Source: Rossellomorea sp. SC111
GTDB taxonomy: Bacteria; Bacillota; Bacilli; Bacillales; Bacillaceae_B
Assembly (NCBI RefSeq): GCF_024733565.1
Contig: NZ_JANIOC010000007.1
Coordinates: 124,001-188,000 of the forward strand
Direction: 5' to 3'
Length of the DNA: 64,000 nucleotides
Shown piece after piece: positions 55,667 to 64,000 of this stretch; positions within the stretch are counted from its first letter, which is position 1, and each line of letters starts with the position of its first letter. A program made the position numbers and the translations under genes. The notes under the pieces are model-generated. The model was not told where the DNA came from. It ran no database searches and saw nothing but the letters and a program-made list of their open reading frames with translations.

Positions 55667-58600
55667 GTGAACAGTATTATTAATTTCGTACTTAAAAATA
55701 AGTTTGCTGTCTGGCTGATGACGATCATCGTCATTATTGCAGGCTTATATTCAGGATTTAATATGAAGCTCGAAACCCTGCCTAACATCAATACCCCGAT
55801 TGTCAGTGTGACAACGGTGTATCCGGGGGCTACGCCCGAAGATGTAGCAGACAAGGTGTCCGAACCAATTGAGAAACGGTTGCAGAATCTAAATGGTGTG
55901 AATGTTGTCAGCTCAACTTCCTACCAGAATGCTTCAGCCGTTCAGATAGAATACAAGTTTTCGAAAGATATGGATGAAGCAAAGACCGAAGTGGAAGAGG
56001 CTCTTTCTGATCTTTCTTTTCCGGACGGAGTGAACGAGCCGGAAGTATCCAGACTGAGCTTTAACGCCTTTCCGGTCATCGCCCTAAGTGTGGCGAATGA
56101 AGACCAATCTTTAGCTCAATTAACATCAACAGTAGAAGATACCATCATTCCTCAGCTCGAGGGAGTGGACGGGGTTGCTTCGGTTCAGGCATCAGGACAG
56201 CAAGTGCAAGAGGCACAGGTTGTTTTTGACCAGGACAAGCTTGCAAAATATGGATTAACGGAAGAAACCGTTCAAAATATCATCAAAGGCTCTGATGTGT
56301 CTGCTCCATTAGGATTATACACGTTCAAAGACAGTCAGAAATCCGTGATGGTTGATGGGAATATTACAACGATTGAAGATTTGAAAGAAATGAAGATCCC
56401 TGTGACGACGAGTGGGGCAACAGCACAAGGACAGGAGGGACAAGGGCAGACTCCTCAGGCACCTGCTGCTGGACAAGCACCTGCAGGCATGAAGGTCCCG
56501 ACGGTTCAACTATCAGATCTTGCTGATATCAAACTGACCGGGAAAGCAGAATCCATTTCCAGAACGAACGGAAAAGAATCCATCGGACTTCAAGTGGTGA
56601 AAACAGCAGACGCCAATACGGTCGATGTTGTCAATGCCGTCAAAGAAGAAGTCAAAACGTTTGAGAAAGATATCGATGGAGTAGAAATCATTTCTACATT
56701 TGACCAGGGTGAACCGATCGAGGAATCTGTCAGCACGATGCTGAACAAGGCATTATTCGGCGCCATATTTGCGGTCATCATCATTCTCCTGTTCTTACGG
56801 GATATCAAATCGACGCTGATCTCCGTCGTATCGATACCATTATCGCTTTTAATCGCGATTTTACTTTTAAAACAGATGGATATCACGTTGAATATCATGA
56901 CCCTTGGGGCGATGACTGTTGCCATTGGACGTGTTATCGATGATTCCATTGTCGTAGTAGAGAATATCTACCGGAGAATGTCACTGAAAGGTGAATTGCT
57001 GAAAGGGAAAGACCTGATCCGGGAAGCGACGAAAGAAATGTTCGTTCCGATCGCATCATCAACTATCGTCACAATTGCCGTGTTCCTTCCATTAGGATTG
57101 GTTCAAGGCATGATAGGTGAGCTATTCCTACCGTTCGCCTTAACAATCGTGTTCGCTCTATTGGCTTCACTTCTTGTTGCTGTCACAATCGTACCGATGC
57201 TTGCCCACTCCATGTTCAAAAAGGGTGTAGGGAAGAAGCACGTGGAAAAGAAAAGCCGTTTGGCACATTGGTATAAAGGTGTATTGAATTGGACATTGGA
57301 TCATAAGATCATCACGTCGATCCTTGCCATCGCCATGTTGGTCGGAAGCTTGTTCCTTGTGCCGCTTATTGGGGTAAGTTTCCTACCATCCGATGAAGAA
57401 AAGATGGTCATGGCGACATATAAACCAGATCCCGGTCAAACGGAAGAAGATGTTGAGAAAATCGCACAGGATGCAGAGGAATACTTCCAGGGACGTAAAG
57501 ACGCTGATACGATTCAGTACTCTGTCGGCGGGGAAAATCCGATGAGTCCGGGAAGTTCAAACAATGCAATCTTCTACGTTCAGTATAATGACGATACAGA
57601 AAATTTCTCTGAAGAAAAAGAAAAGGTCATCAAAGACTTGCAGAAATCAACTGACAAAGGGGAATGGGCTTCACAGGACTTCTCGGCAAGTGCCGGCAGC
57701 AATGAAATTGTCGTATACGTGTACGGGGAAACCCTGAAAGACATCGAACCTGTTGTCAACGATATTCAAGACATGATGGAAGACAAGAAAGATTTCAAAA
57801 AGGTCGGATCAAGCATTTCTGAATCCTATGACGAATACTCGTTTGTCGCCGATCAGGATAAACTGAGCGAACTTGGCCTGACGGCAGGTCAAATCGCCAT
57901 GGAACTTGGTCAGACACGACAGCGTCCGGTCCTCACAACCTTTGAAAAAGATGGGGAAGAAGTGAATGTATACCTGGATGTTGAAAAAGAAACGTATGAA
58001 AGCATCAATGACTTAACGGATAAAACGATTCAGTCACCACTGGGCATGGAAGTCCCGATCAAAGACGTCGTTGAGGTTCAGGAAGGTAAAACGTCAGATA
58101 CCGTATCACGACGGGACGGAAAAGTATTTGCTCAAGTGAGTGGAGAACTGAAGACCGATGATGTGTCGAAAGCATCTCAGGATATCAAGAAAGAAATCGA
58201 TAAACTAGATGTACCATCAAGCGTGGACGTGAATATGGGTGGAGTGACAGAAGATATTCAGGAATCCTTCACGCAACTCGGATTAGCGATGCTTGCAGCA
58301 ATTGCGATCGTCTACCTCATCCTTGTCATTACATTCGGTGGCGGTCTTGCACCATTTGCCATCCTGTTCTCACTGCCATTCACAATTATCGGAGCATTGG
58401 TAGGGTTATTGATCGCAGGAGAAACAATCAGTATCTCTTCTATGATCGGGGCACTGATGCTGATCGGTATCGTTGTGACGAATGCCATCGTACTCGTCGA
58501 CCGTGTGATTCATAAGGAAAAAGAAGGTCTATCCACACGGGAAGCATTACTCGAAGCCGGTTCCACCCGACTCCGCCCGATCCTTATGACAGCCATTGCC

Positions 58601-58798
58601 ACAATCGGGGCCCTGTTCCCACTGGCACTCGGCCTTGAAGGAAGCGGACTGATTTCGAAAGGCCTCGGTGTCACGGTTATTGGAGGATTGACCAGTTCGA
58701 CTCTCTTAACGCTTGTCATCGTACCGATCGTGTATGAAATCCTGATGAAAATCAAAGGGAAGATCGGTGGACGTAAACGTAAAGTAGTGAAAGAATAG
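55667..58798 (+). CDS. swrC: SwrC-type RND multidrug/lipopeptide efflux pump
   Basis: This 1043-residue RND transporter has twelve membrane segments and two large extracellular loops. NKFAVWLMTIIVIIAGLYSG, LETLPNINTPIVSVTTVYPG, QNASAVQIEYKFSKDMDEA and GRVIDDSIVVVENIYRR are close to B. subtilis SwrC (YerP), which confers surfactin self-resistance. A Gln/Ala/Pro-rich insert (about 253-280) is typical of this group. I start at GTG 55667, 8 bases after AAGGGATG; upstream in-frame codons run through the operators. No membrane-fusion partner gene is present, as expected in Gram-positives. Confidence 0.93.
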   Translation: MNSIINFVLKNKFAVWLMTIIVIIAGLYSGFNMKLETLPNINTPIVSVTTVYPGATPEDVADKVSEPIEKRLQNLNGVNVVSSTSYQNASAVQIEYKFSKDMDEAKTEVEEALSDLSFPDGVNEPEVSRLSFNAFPVIALSVANEDQSLAQLTSTVEDTIIPQLEGVDGVASVQASGQQVQEAQVVFDQDKLAKYGLTEETVQNIIKGSDVSAPLGLYTFKDSQKSVMVDGNITTIEDLKEMKIPVTTSGATAQGQEGQGQTPQAPAAGQAPAGMKVPTVQLSDLADIKLTGKAESISRTNGKESIGLQVVKTADANTVDVVNAVKEEVKTFEKDIDGVEIISTFDQGEPIEESVSTMLNKALFGAIFAVIIILLFLRDIKSTLISVVSIPLSLLIAILLLKQMDITLNIMTLGAMTVAIGRVIDDSIVVVENIYRRMSLKGELLKGKDLIREATKEMFVPIASSTIVTIAVFLPLGLVQGMIGELFLPFALTIVFALLASLLVAVTIVPMLAHSMFKKGVGKKHVEKKSRLAHWYKGVLNWTLDHKIITSILAIAMLVGSLFLVPLIGVSFLPSDEEKMVMATYKPDPGQTEEDVEKIAQDAEEYFQGRKDADTIQYSVGGENPMSPGSSNNAIFYVQYNDDTENFSEEKEKVIKDLQKSTDKGEWASQDFSASAGSNEIVVYVYGETLKDIEPVVNDIQDMMEDKKDFKKVGSSISESYDEYSFVADQDKLSELGLTAGQIAMELGQTRQRPVLTTFEKDGEEVNVYLDVEKETYESINDLTDKTIQSPLGMEVPIKDVVEVQEGKTSDTVSRRDGKVFAQVSGELKTDDVSKASQDIKKEIDKLDVPSSVDVNMGGVTEDIQESFTQLGLAMLAAIAIVYLILVITFGGGLAPFAILFSLPFTIIGALVGLLIAGETISISSMIGALMLIGIVVTNAIVLVDRVIHKEKEGLSTREALLEAGSTRLRPILMTAIATIGALFPLALGLEGSGLISKGLGVTVIGGLTSSTLLTLVIVPIVYEILMKIKGKIGGRKRKVVKE

Positions 58799-58811
58799 TT
58801 TGATAAAGAGG

Positions 58812-58838
58812 CAGTCCTGTATGGGGCTGCTTTTTTGA
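58812..58838 (+). terminator. terminator after swrC
   Basis: GAGGCAGTCC and GGGGCTGC pair imperfectly and are followed by six T. The 200 bases after it hold the lacI-type promoter and no further gene. Confidence 0.7.
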
Positions 58839-58965
58839 TTATAGAGACGGGCTCTTGATAGGATTGTTCATAGTTGGAATAGCTTTGCCGGAACCAGTCA
58901 CGGGCAGGCCCGTAAACAGAATGGATACTAACCATAAAAATTTTTAAAGTTTTCTAAAAATAGTA

Positions 58966-59017
58966 TTGATTCCAACAAAAGTCTGGACTATAATAACAAT
59001 TAACGAAAGCGCTTTCG
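58966..59017 (+). promoter_or_regulatory. promoter and self-operator of the LacI-type gene
   Basis: TTGATT (58966-58971), 17 bases and TATAAT (58989-58994) form a strong promoter. CGAAAGCGCTTTCG at 59004-59017, a perfect palindrome, sits just downstream and should bind the regulator itself. Confidence 0.82.
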
Positions 59018-59034
59018 ATGAAGAGGAGACAGTA

Positions 59035-60060
59035 ATGGTTACAATCTATGACTTAGCAAAACGCACTGGGTTTTCCAGTACGACCGTTTCAAAGGCTCTT
59101 AATAATTACACAGATGTGAGTCAAAAAACGAAGCAAAAAATCCTCGATGCAGCGGCGGAAATGGGTTATTTACCCAATGCTCATGCCCAGTCTCTATCGA
59201 CGAAGAAATCCTGGACGATCGGGGTCATGTTTGCAGAGGACAATGAGGTCGGGTTGAAACATCCTTTCTTCAGCGCCCTTATTGAAAGTTTCCGCAAGTA
59301 TGTGGAACGGGAAGGCTATGATTTGATCTTTGCTTCACGGAACCTCCGGAATCGGGATACAAGTTATCTTGAGCACTTCTTGTATCGTGCCGTGGATGGA
59401 ATCGTTGTGATCTGCTCAGATCCCAATGATCCACAGGTTCAGGATATGATCAATAATCACGTGCCGATTGTCGTGATCGATATGAGCAATCAGAACTGCA
59501 GTGTTGTTTATTCCGATAATATTGAAGGTGGAAGATTGGCTGTGAGTTATCTTCATTCTTTGGGTCACACCCGAATCGCCCATATTTCAGGTGATCCGTC
59601 GATCGATGCCGGAGCACAGCGGATCAAGGGATTCACTAAGGGAATGGATGAACAGGAACTCCCAATTCTTGATGGGTATCTTGTTAACGGCGGGATGTTC
59701 TCGATTGCAGAAGGAAGAGCTGCAATGGAAAGGCTTCTCGCGCTGGAAACAGTCCCAACAGCAGTCTTCGTAGCAGGTGACCATATGGCAATCGGTGCCA
59801 TGGAAGCCATCAAAGAGAAGGGGTTAAGGGTCCCTGAGGATATTTCAATCATCGGGTATGATGATATTGAAATGTCTTCCTACCTCACACCGAAGCTCAC
59901 CACCGTCAGACAGGATACCGACCAGATCGGTGCACGTGCAGGACAGTTACTAATGAAGCAGATCATCCAGAAGAAGAAGCTGATAACGACAGAAGTCATT
60001 CCGGTGGACCTCATCATCAGGGAATCTTGTACAGTGGCAAAAAAAGAAAAAAAGAAATAA
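59035..60060 (+). CDS. LacI-family regulator of the beta-glucoside transporter operon
   Basis: This 341-residue repressor has the LacI helix-turn-helix and hinge (TIYDLAKRTGFSSTTVSKAL, NNYTDVSQKTKQKILDAA) and a periplasmic-binding-like sensor domain. It lies directly upstream of an ABC sugar transporter and a family 1 glycosidase. Three CGAAANCGNTTTCG palindromes surround it, one near its own start and two before the transporter. I start at ATG 59035 after GAAGAGGAG. A cellobiose- or other beta-glucoside-type inducer is likely but not shown. Confidence 0.88.
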   Translation: MVTIYDLAKRTGFSSTTVSKALNNYTDVSQKTKQKILDAAAEMGYLPNAHAQSLSTKKSWTIGVMFAEDNEVGLKHPFFSALIESFRKYVEREGYDLIFASRNLRNRDTSYLEHFLYRAVDGIVVICSDPNDPQVQDMINNHVPIVVIDMSNQNCSVVYSDNIEGGRLAVSYLHSLGHTRIAHISGDPSIDAGAQRIKGFTKGMDEQELPILDGYLVNGGMFSIAEGRAAMERLLALETVPTAVFVAGDHMAIGAMEAIKEKGLRVPEDISIIGYDDIEMSSYLTPKLTTVRQDTDQIGARAGQLLMKQIIQKKKLITTEVIPVDLIIRESCTVAKKEKKK

Positions 60061-60083
60061 TCTTATATTTTTTTTATGAATTT

Positions 60084-60132
60084 CGAAACCGGTTTCGGAA
60101 TTTTTAATTGAAAGTGAACGAAACCGCTTTCG
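60084..60132. promoter_or_regulatory. two LacI-type operators upstream of the transporter operon
   Basis: CGAAACCGGTTTCG (60084-60097) and CGAAACCGCTTTCG (60119-60132) are centred 35 bases apart and match the palindrome at 59004. They are also close to a cre site, so CcpA might bind as well. Confidence 0.8.
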
Positions 60133-60166
60133 CCTTAATAATTACCAATGAAAAAGGGGGATTAAG

Positions 60167-61477
60167 ATGAAGAAGATTTTGACAATATTCATGACTGTGG
60201 TACTGGTTGCAGGGGTACTTTCGGCCTGTTCGGGAGATTCCAAATCGTCTGGCTCAAAAGATAAAGACGTAGATTTAAAGGTTTGGTCCTTCACGGATGA
60301 ACTGAAGAAACCGATCACGAAGTTTGAAGAGAAAAATGGTGTAAAAGTAGAATTGACGATCGTTCCGATTGCCGATTATCCGACAAAATTAAAGCCTGTT
60401 CTTGAAAGTGGCGTTGGGGCACCTGATGTCTTCACTGGAGAAATCGCGTTCCTGAAACAATGGGTCGACGCAGGATACTGGGAAAACTTATCAGAAAAGC
60501 CATACAATGTTGATGAAATCAAAGATAAATATGTACCATATGTGTTCGACTTAGGTAAAGATAAGGACGGAAATGTAAGGGCTTTATCTTGGCAAACGAC
60601 TCCTGGTGGAATTTTCTACCGAAGAAGCATCGCGAAAGAAGTGCTTGGTACAGATGATCCAACAGAAGTAGGAAACATGATGAACTCAATGGACAATGTC
60701 TTCAAAGTGGCTGAAAAGATGAAGGAAAAAGGGTACAGCATGTTCCCGGATGAGGGCTCAATCCGCTGGTTCTCACAAGGAGATAATCCACAACCTTGGG
60801 TGAATGACAAAAATGAGTTGCAACTGACAGATGAAAAGATCGAATATATGGAATCTGCAAAGAAACTTCGCGAAAATAGCTATACAGCTCTTGCTGCTGA
60901 ATGGTCCCCATCTTGGTTCGAAGCGATGGATAAGCCCATCAAAATGAAAGAAAACGGCAAAGAGAAAGAAACACAAGTATTCTCCTATGTTCTTCCGACT
61001 TGGGGACTCCACAGCGTTCTGAAAACGAATGTAAAGGAAACTACTGGTGACTGGGCCGTGACAAGTGGACCAAGCCCGTACTTCTGGGGTGGAACATGGT
61101 TAGGGGTTTACAACAAATCAGAAAACAAAGAACTTGCTTATGACTTTGTGAAAATGATGACTCAAGATGATGAATTCCTGACAGATTGGGCGAAAGAAAC
61201 GGGTGATGTCCTAGCATACAATCCGGTAACAAATGCGATCAAGGATGACTTTAGCAGTGAATTCCTTGGCGGACAGAACAACTATCAATTCTTCCTTGAG
61301 CAGGCGAAAGAAATCGAGCCTGGTATTGTAACGAAGTATGATCAACAGCTTGATACGTTCTATGGAAACGCTGTTCAGCAGTATGTGGATGGAAAGAAGT
61401 CCAAAGACGAAGCCATTAAAGAATTCTATAAAAAAGCTCAAAACGCTTATCCGGATATAAAAGTACCGAAAAACTAA
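60167..61477 (+). CDS. ABC transporter sugar-binding lipoprotein
   Basis: This 436-residue solute-binding protein has a lipoprotein signal peptide with lipobox LSAC and Cys21 as the lipidated residue. A Ser/Lys linker and a family 1 extracellular binding domain (LKVWSFTDELKKPITKFEEK, APDVFTGEIAFLKQWVDAG) follow. The two permeases and a glycosidase downstream suggest beta-linked oligosaccharides. The ATG follows AAAAGGGGG. No ATPase gene is present, so a shared MsmX-type ATPase is expected. Confidence 0.9.
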   Translation: MKKILTIFMTVVLVAGVLSACSGDSKSSGSKDKDVDLKVWSFTDELKKPITKFEEKNGVKVELTIVPIADYPTKLKPVLESGVGAPDVFTGEIAFLKQWVDAGYWENLSEKPYNVDEIKDKYVPYVFDLGKDKDGNVRALSWQTTPGGIFYRRSIAKEVLGTDDPTEVGNMMNSMDNVFKVAEKMKEKGYSMFPDEGSIRWFSQGDNPQPWVNDKNELQLTDEKIEYMESAKKLRENSYTALAAEWSPSWFEAMDKPIKMKENGKEKETQVFSYVLPTWGLHSVLKTNVKETTGDWAVTSGPSPYFWGGTWLGVYNKSENKELAYDFVKMMTQDDEFLTDWAKETGDVLAYNPVTNAIKDDFSSEFLGGQNNYQFFLEQAKEIEPGIVTKYDQQLDTFYGNAVQQYVDGKKSKDEAIKEFYKKAQNAYPDIKVPKN

Positions 61478-61492
61478 GAAGTAAAAATCAGT

Positions 61493-61522
61493 GGCAGGTG
61501 ATGTGATTCCATGTCACCTGCC
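61493..61522 (+). other. hairpin after the binding-protein gene
   Basis: GGCAGGTGA (61493-61501) pairs with TCACCTGCC (61514-61522), with no T run after it. Such stems often stabilise the upstream message so that binding protein is made in excess over the permeases. Confidence 0.65.
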
Positions 61523-61555
61523 GATAATCTATTAACAACTAGGGGGGGCTGGGGA

Positions 61556-62455
61556 ATGAAGAAAGTAGATCGATATGGTTATCTATTTATTGCCCCGTTT
61601 TGGATCATCTTTTTAATATTCAGCATTTATCCTGTTGCTCTTACATTCTACTACAGCTTTACGAACTATTCAGGAAGCGGGACAGCGGAAGTAATCGGTC
61701 TTGCCAACTATACCCGTTTACTCACGGACAGCTATTTTGTGGAAGCTTTTTTTAACACGTGGAAAATATGGGGAATCAACTTTGCCCTGCAAATCGGTCT
61801 GGCCCTAGTACTCGCATTAATCTTCTCTGATATGAGAATGAAGTTGAAAGGTTTGGCATTTTTCAGATCGATCTTTTATTTACCTAATTTAATCACCATC
61901 AGTTCGGTCGCTCTGCTGTTCGGTATCTTACTTGACTGGCAGCACGGATCATTAAATATGATTCTATTAAATATAGGTCTTATATCAGAACCGATTAATT
62001 GGCTGAACGAACCTGCGACTGCCCAACTTTCCGTTTCCCTGATCCTTACCTGGATGTGGTTCGGCCATTCGTTCATTGTCGTCATGGCGGGGGTTTCCGG
62101 AATATCAAAGGACTACTATGAGGCCGCTTTGATTGATGGAGCAAACAGATGGCAGACTTTTACGAAAATCACGGTTCCTTTATTAAAACCGATCTTACTT
62201 TATATCATGATCACATCCCTGATCGGCGGCCTTCAATTGTTTGATCTGCCTATGCTTCTGACAGACGGAATCGGTTCTCCTGATGGATCACTGAATACCA
62301 TGGTGCTGTATCTGTACAATCAGGCATTCAAGTTTAATAACTATGGATATGCTTCAGCTGTCGCATATGGATTGTTCGTCATTACCTTGATCTTCTCGGC
62401 GATTGTCTTCAAAGGGATGTATGGAAATGAACGCAAACAAGCAAGGAAGGTGTAA
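61556..62455 (+). CDS. ABC sugar permease, MalF-type
   Basis: This 299-residue membrane protein has six hydrophobic segments. The EAA loop YEAALIDGANRWQTFTKITVPLLKP contacts the ATPase. I start at ATG 61556 with AGGGGGGG upstream; an in-frame ATG at 61511 lies in the preceding hairpin and is unlikely. It is translated just before the second permease, with 2 bases between them. Confidence 0.9.
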   Translation: MKKVDRYGYLFIAPFWIIFLIFSIYPVALTFYYSFTNYSGSGTAEVIGLANYTRLLTDSYFVEAFFNTWKIWGINFALQIGLALVLALIFSDMRMKLKGLAFFRSIFYLPNLITISSVALLFGILLDWQHGSLNMILLNIGLISEPINWLNEPATAQLSVSLILTWMWFGHSFIVVMAGVSGISKDYYEAALIDGANRWQTFTKITVPLLKPILLYIMITSLIGGLQLFDLPMLLTDGIGSPDGSLNTMVLYLYNQAFKFNNYGYASAVAYGLFVITLIFSAIVFKGMYGNERKQARKV

Positions 62456-62457
62456 GC

Positions 62458-63375
62458 ATGTTGGGAAAAACAGCTGTAGAAAAAAATGTACCGACTCAAA
62501 AGGTTGAAAAGTCAAAGCCTGAACTTCTGCCACATGAGTCCAAACTGAAGACCAGAAATACCATTGTGAAGAGCATCATCTACATCGTACTTGTGTTGAT
62601 GGCGATTATCTGCTTCATCCCATTCCTTATGATGCTTGTAAATGCGACAAGATCAAATGAAGCGATCCTGTCAGGATTCACCTTGATACCGGGAAGTTCT
62701 TTAGTTGAAAACTACACCACGATGATGGAGTACGTAAACATCTGGTCGGGGTTCAAGAATAGTCTGATCATCTCTGTCCTTACAACTTTATTATCAGGAT
62801 ATTTCTCAGCTTTGACTGCCTATGGATTCGCCTTTTACACATTCAGGGGGAAGAATTTCCTGTTCGTCTTCATGCTTGTGATGATGATGGTTCCAGGACA
62901 ATTGGGGCTGATTGGCTTCTACGAACTGAGTAAGAATCTGGGAATCCTTGATTCTTTCATTCCACTGATCGTTCCGGCTATAGCAAGTCCGTTTGTCGTA
63001 TTCTTCTTAAGACAATACATCCAGACGACGCTTCATCCAAGTTTAATAGAAGCTGCCCGTATCGATGGGGCAAGTGAGTTCAAGATTTTCCATACGGTGG
63101 CCATTCCGATCATGATGCCGGCCGTTGCGACGATGTCGATTTTCACGTTCATCGGATCATGGAATAACTACATCATGCCACTCGTGATCCTGTTCTCACC
63201 TGAGAAATATACGCTGCCTGTATTGATGGGATTCTTGAAGGGATCTCAAGTAGCACAAAATTTAGGTTCAATGTACTTAGGGATCGCGATTTCAGTCGTA
63301 CCAATCATGATTGCCTTCCTATTCCTGTCTAAATATATCGTCAACAGCATTTCAGCAGGATCAATCAAAGAATAG
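62458..63375 (+). CDS. ABC sugar permease, MalG-type
   Basis: This 305-residue protein has a cytosolic N-terminal stretch of about 35 residues and six membrane segments. The EAA loop is IEAARIDGASEFKIFHTVAIPIMMP. It pairs with the MalF-type permease to form the channel. The ATG follows AAGGAAGGTG. The glycosidase gene starts 16 bases after its stop, so substrate uptake and hydrolysis are co-expressed. Confidence 0.9.
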   Translation: MLGKTAVEKNVPTQKVEKSKPELLPHESKLKTRNTIVKSIIYIVLVLMAIICFIPFLMMLVNATRSNEAILSGFTLIPGSSLVENYTTMMEYVNIWSGFKNSLIISVLTTLLSGYFSALTAYGFAFYTFRGKNFLFVFMLVMMMVPGQLGLIGFYELSKNLGILDSFIPLIVPAIASPFVVFFLRQYIQTTLHPSLIEAARIDGASEFKIFHTVAIPIMMPAVATMSIFTFIGSWNNYIMPLVILFSPEKYTLPVLMGFLKGSQVAQNLGSMYLGIAISVVPIMIAFLFLSKYIVNSISAGSIKE

Positions 63376-63390
63376 AGGAGAGAATGACCT

Positions 63391-64000
63391 ATGAAATTTG
63401 ATAAAACATTTACCTTTGGAACCGCCACATCATCGTATCAAATCGAGGGTGCACATAATGAAGGGGGGAGAACTCCTTCCATCTGGGATATGTTCTGTGA
63501 CATTCCGGGGAAAGTATACAAGCAGCATAATGGGGATGTCGCATGTGACCATTATCACCGATTCGAAGAAGACATCCAGCATATCAAGCGCCTTGGTGTA
63601 GACACCTATCGTTTTTCCATTGCATGGCCTCGTATTTTTCCTGAGAAGGGGAAGTACAATCAGGAAGGGATGGACTTTTATAAGAAATTAGCGGCAAGAC
63701 TTCAAGAAGAAGGAATCAAGCCTGCCGTGACATTGTATCACTGGGACTTACCGATGTGGGCCCATGAAGAAGGTGGATGGGTCAACCGTGAATCTGTAGA
63801 ATGGTTCATGGACTATGCAAGAGCGTGCTTCACGGAACTCGATGTGGTCGTCGATTCATGGATCACACATAATGAACCTTGGTGTGCAGGGTTCCTTGGC
63901 TACCATCAAGGTGTCCATGCACCGGGTCATACCAATCTGGATGAAGCAGTGAGAGCCGTTCACCACATGCTGTTGTCACACGGAAAAGCGGTTGAACTGC
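63391..64000 (+). CDS. glycoside hydrolase family 1 beta-glucosidase (cut by the window end)
   Basis: The first 203 codons are present. MKFDKTFTFGTATSSYQIEG is the classic family 1 start, DHYHRFEEDIQHIKRLGVDTYRFSIAWPRI follows, and the acid/base Glu162 is in WITHNEPW. The nucleophile ENG motif lies beyond the window. The ATG follows AGAGGAGAG. It probably hydrolyses a beta-glucoside brought in by the upstream transporter; no phosphotransferase genes are seen, so a 6-phospho-beta-glucosidase is less likely. Confidence 0.92.
   Translation, partial: MKFDKTFTFGTATSSYQIEGAHNEGGRTPSIWDMFCDIPGKVYKQHNGDVACDHYHRFEEDIQHIKRLGVDTYRFSIAWPRIFPEKGKYNQEGMDFYKKLAARLQEEGIKPAVTLYHWDLPMWAHEEGGWVNRESVEWFMDYARACFTELDVVVDSWITHNEPWCAGFLGYHQGVHAPGHTNLDEAVRAVHHMLLSHGKAVEL

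Overview
The window looks like a chromosomal segment of an aerobic, spore-forming Bacillaceae member (Bacillus/Rossellomorea-like). The reasons are the gene families, strong AGGAGG-type ribosome sites with GTG and TTG starts, a T-box leader before ilvB, CodY-like and cre-like sites, a KinA-type orphan kinase, a SwrC-type efflux pump, and high-copy Bacillus-type palindromic repeats. No rRNA, tRNA, CRISPR array, phage or transposase gene was seen.

Layout. (1) 0.3-12 kb is an aromatic amino acid catabolic island. It holds a FlK-like thioesterase, phenylalanine dehydrogenase and a complete 2-oxoacid dehydrogenase complex (E1a, E1b, E2, E3). These are followed by 4-hydroxyphenylpyruvate dioxygenase, a HisC-like aminotransferase, a flavin reductase-like protein, a fumarylacetoacetase-family hydrolase and homogentisate dioxygenase. 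(2) 12.2-28.3 kb is the branched-chain/threonine block: ilvE-ilvD, a T-box, ilvB-ilvH-ilvC-leuA-leuB-leuC-leuD-ilvA, then hom-thrC-thrB. Together these lead from aspartate semialdehyde to Thr, Ile, Val and Leu. (3) 28.3-37.5 kb is mixed: a tandem AbrB-like protein, an orphan PAS histidine kinase, a DEAD-box helicase, a YtcJ-type amidohydrolase, a GNAT acetyltransferase, a gene-poor 1.4-kb stretch with two tandem copies of a structured RNA and a nested palindromic repeat, and a YjcD-type UvrD helicase. (4) 37.5-44.7 kb has a new 45-residue membrane protein, kynB-kynU (tryptophan catabolism), a PAS sigma-54 activator next to a textbook -24/-12 promoter, a YjiH-type membrane protein and a GabT-like aminotransferase. 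(5) 44.7-48.8 kb is the gluconate module (RpiR regulator, gntP, gntK). (6) 49-54.6 kb has a YebC2-type translation factor, an ATP-grasp ligase paired with an unrecognised 654-residue protein carrying a Cys/His/Asn pattern, three small hydrophilic proteins and a short-chain-dehydrogenase-like protein. (7) 54.6-64 kb has a TetR/SwrC efflux pair and a LacI-controlled beta-glucoside ABC transporter with a glycosidase cut by the window end.

How it fits together. The strain can deaminate phenylalanine directly, send the 2-oxo acid into its own acyl-CoA-forming complex, degrade tyrosine through homogentisate and degrade kynurenine, while building all branched-chain amino acids. The observations most worth following are: a 10-mer, GGGACGGACC, found 12 times both inside genes and as terminator hairpins; the tandem structured RNA at 34 kb; the PheDH-linked dehydrogenase complex, whose E3 lacks the usual NAD-binding glycines; and the ATP-grasp/654-residue protein pair with a CodY-like box in its promoter.
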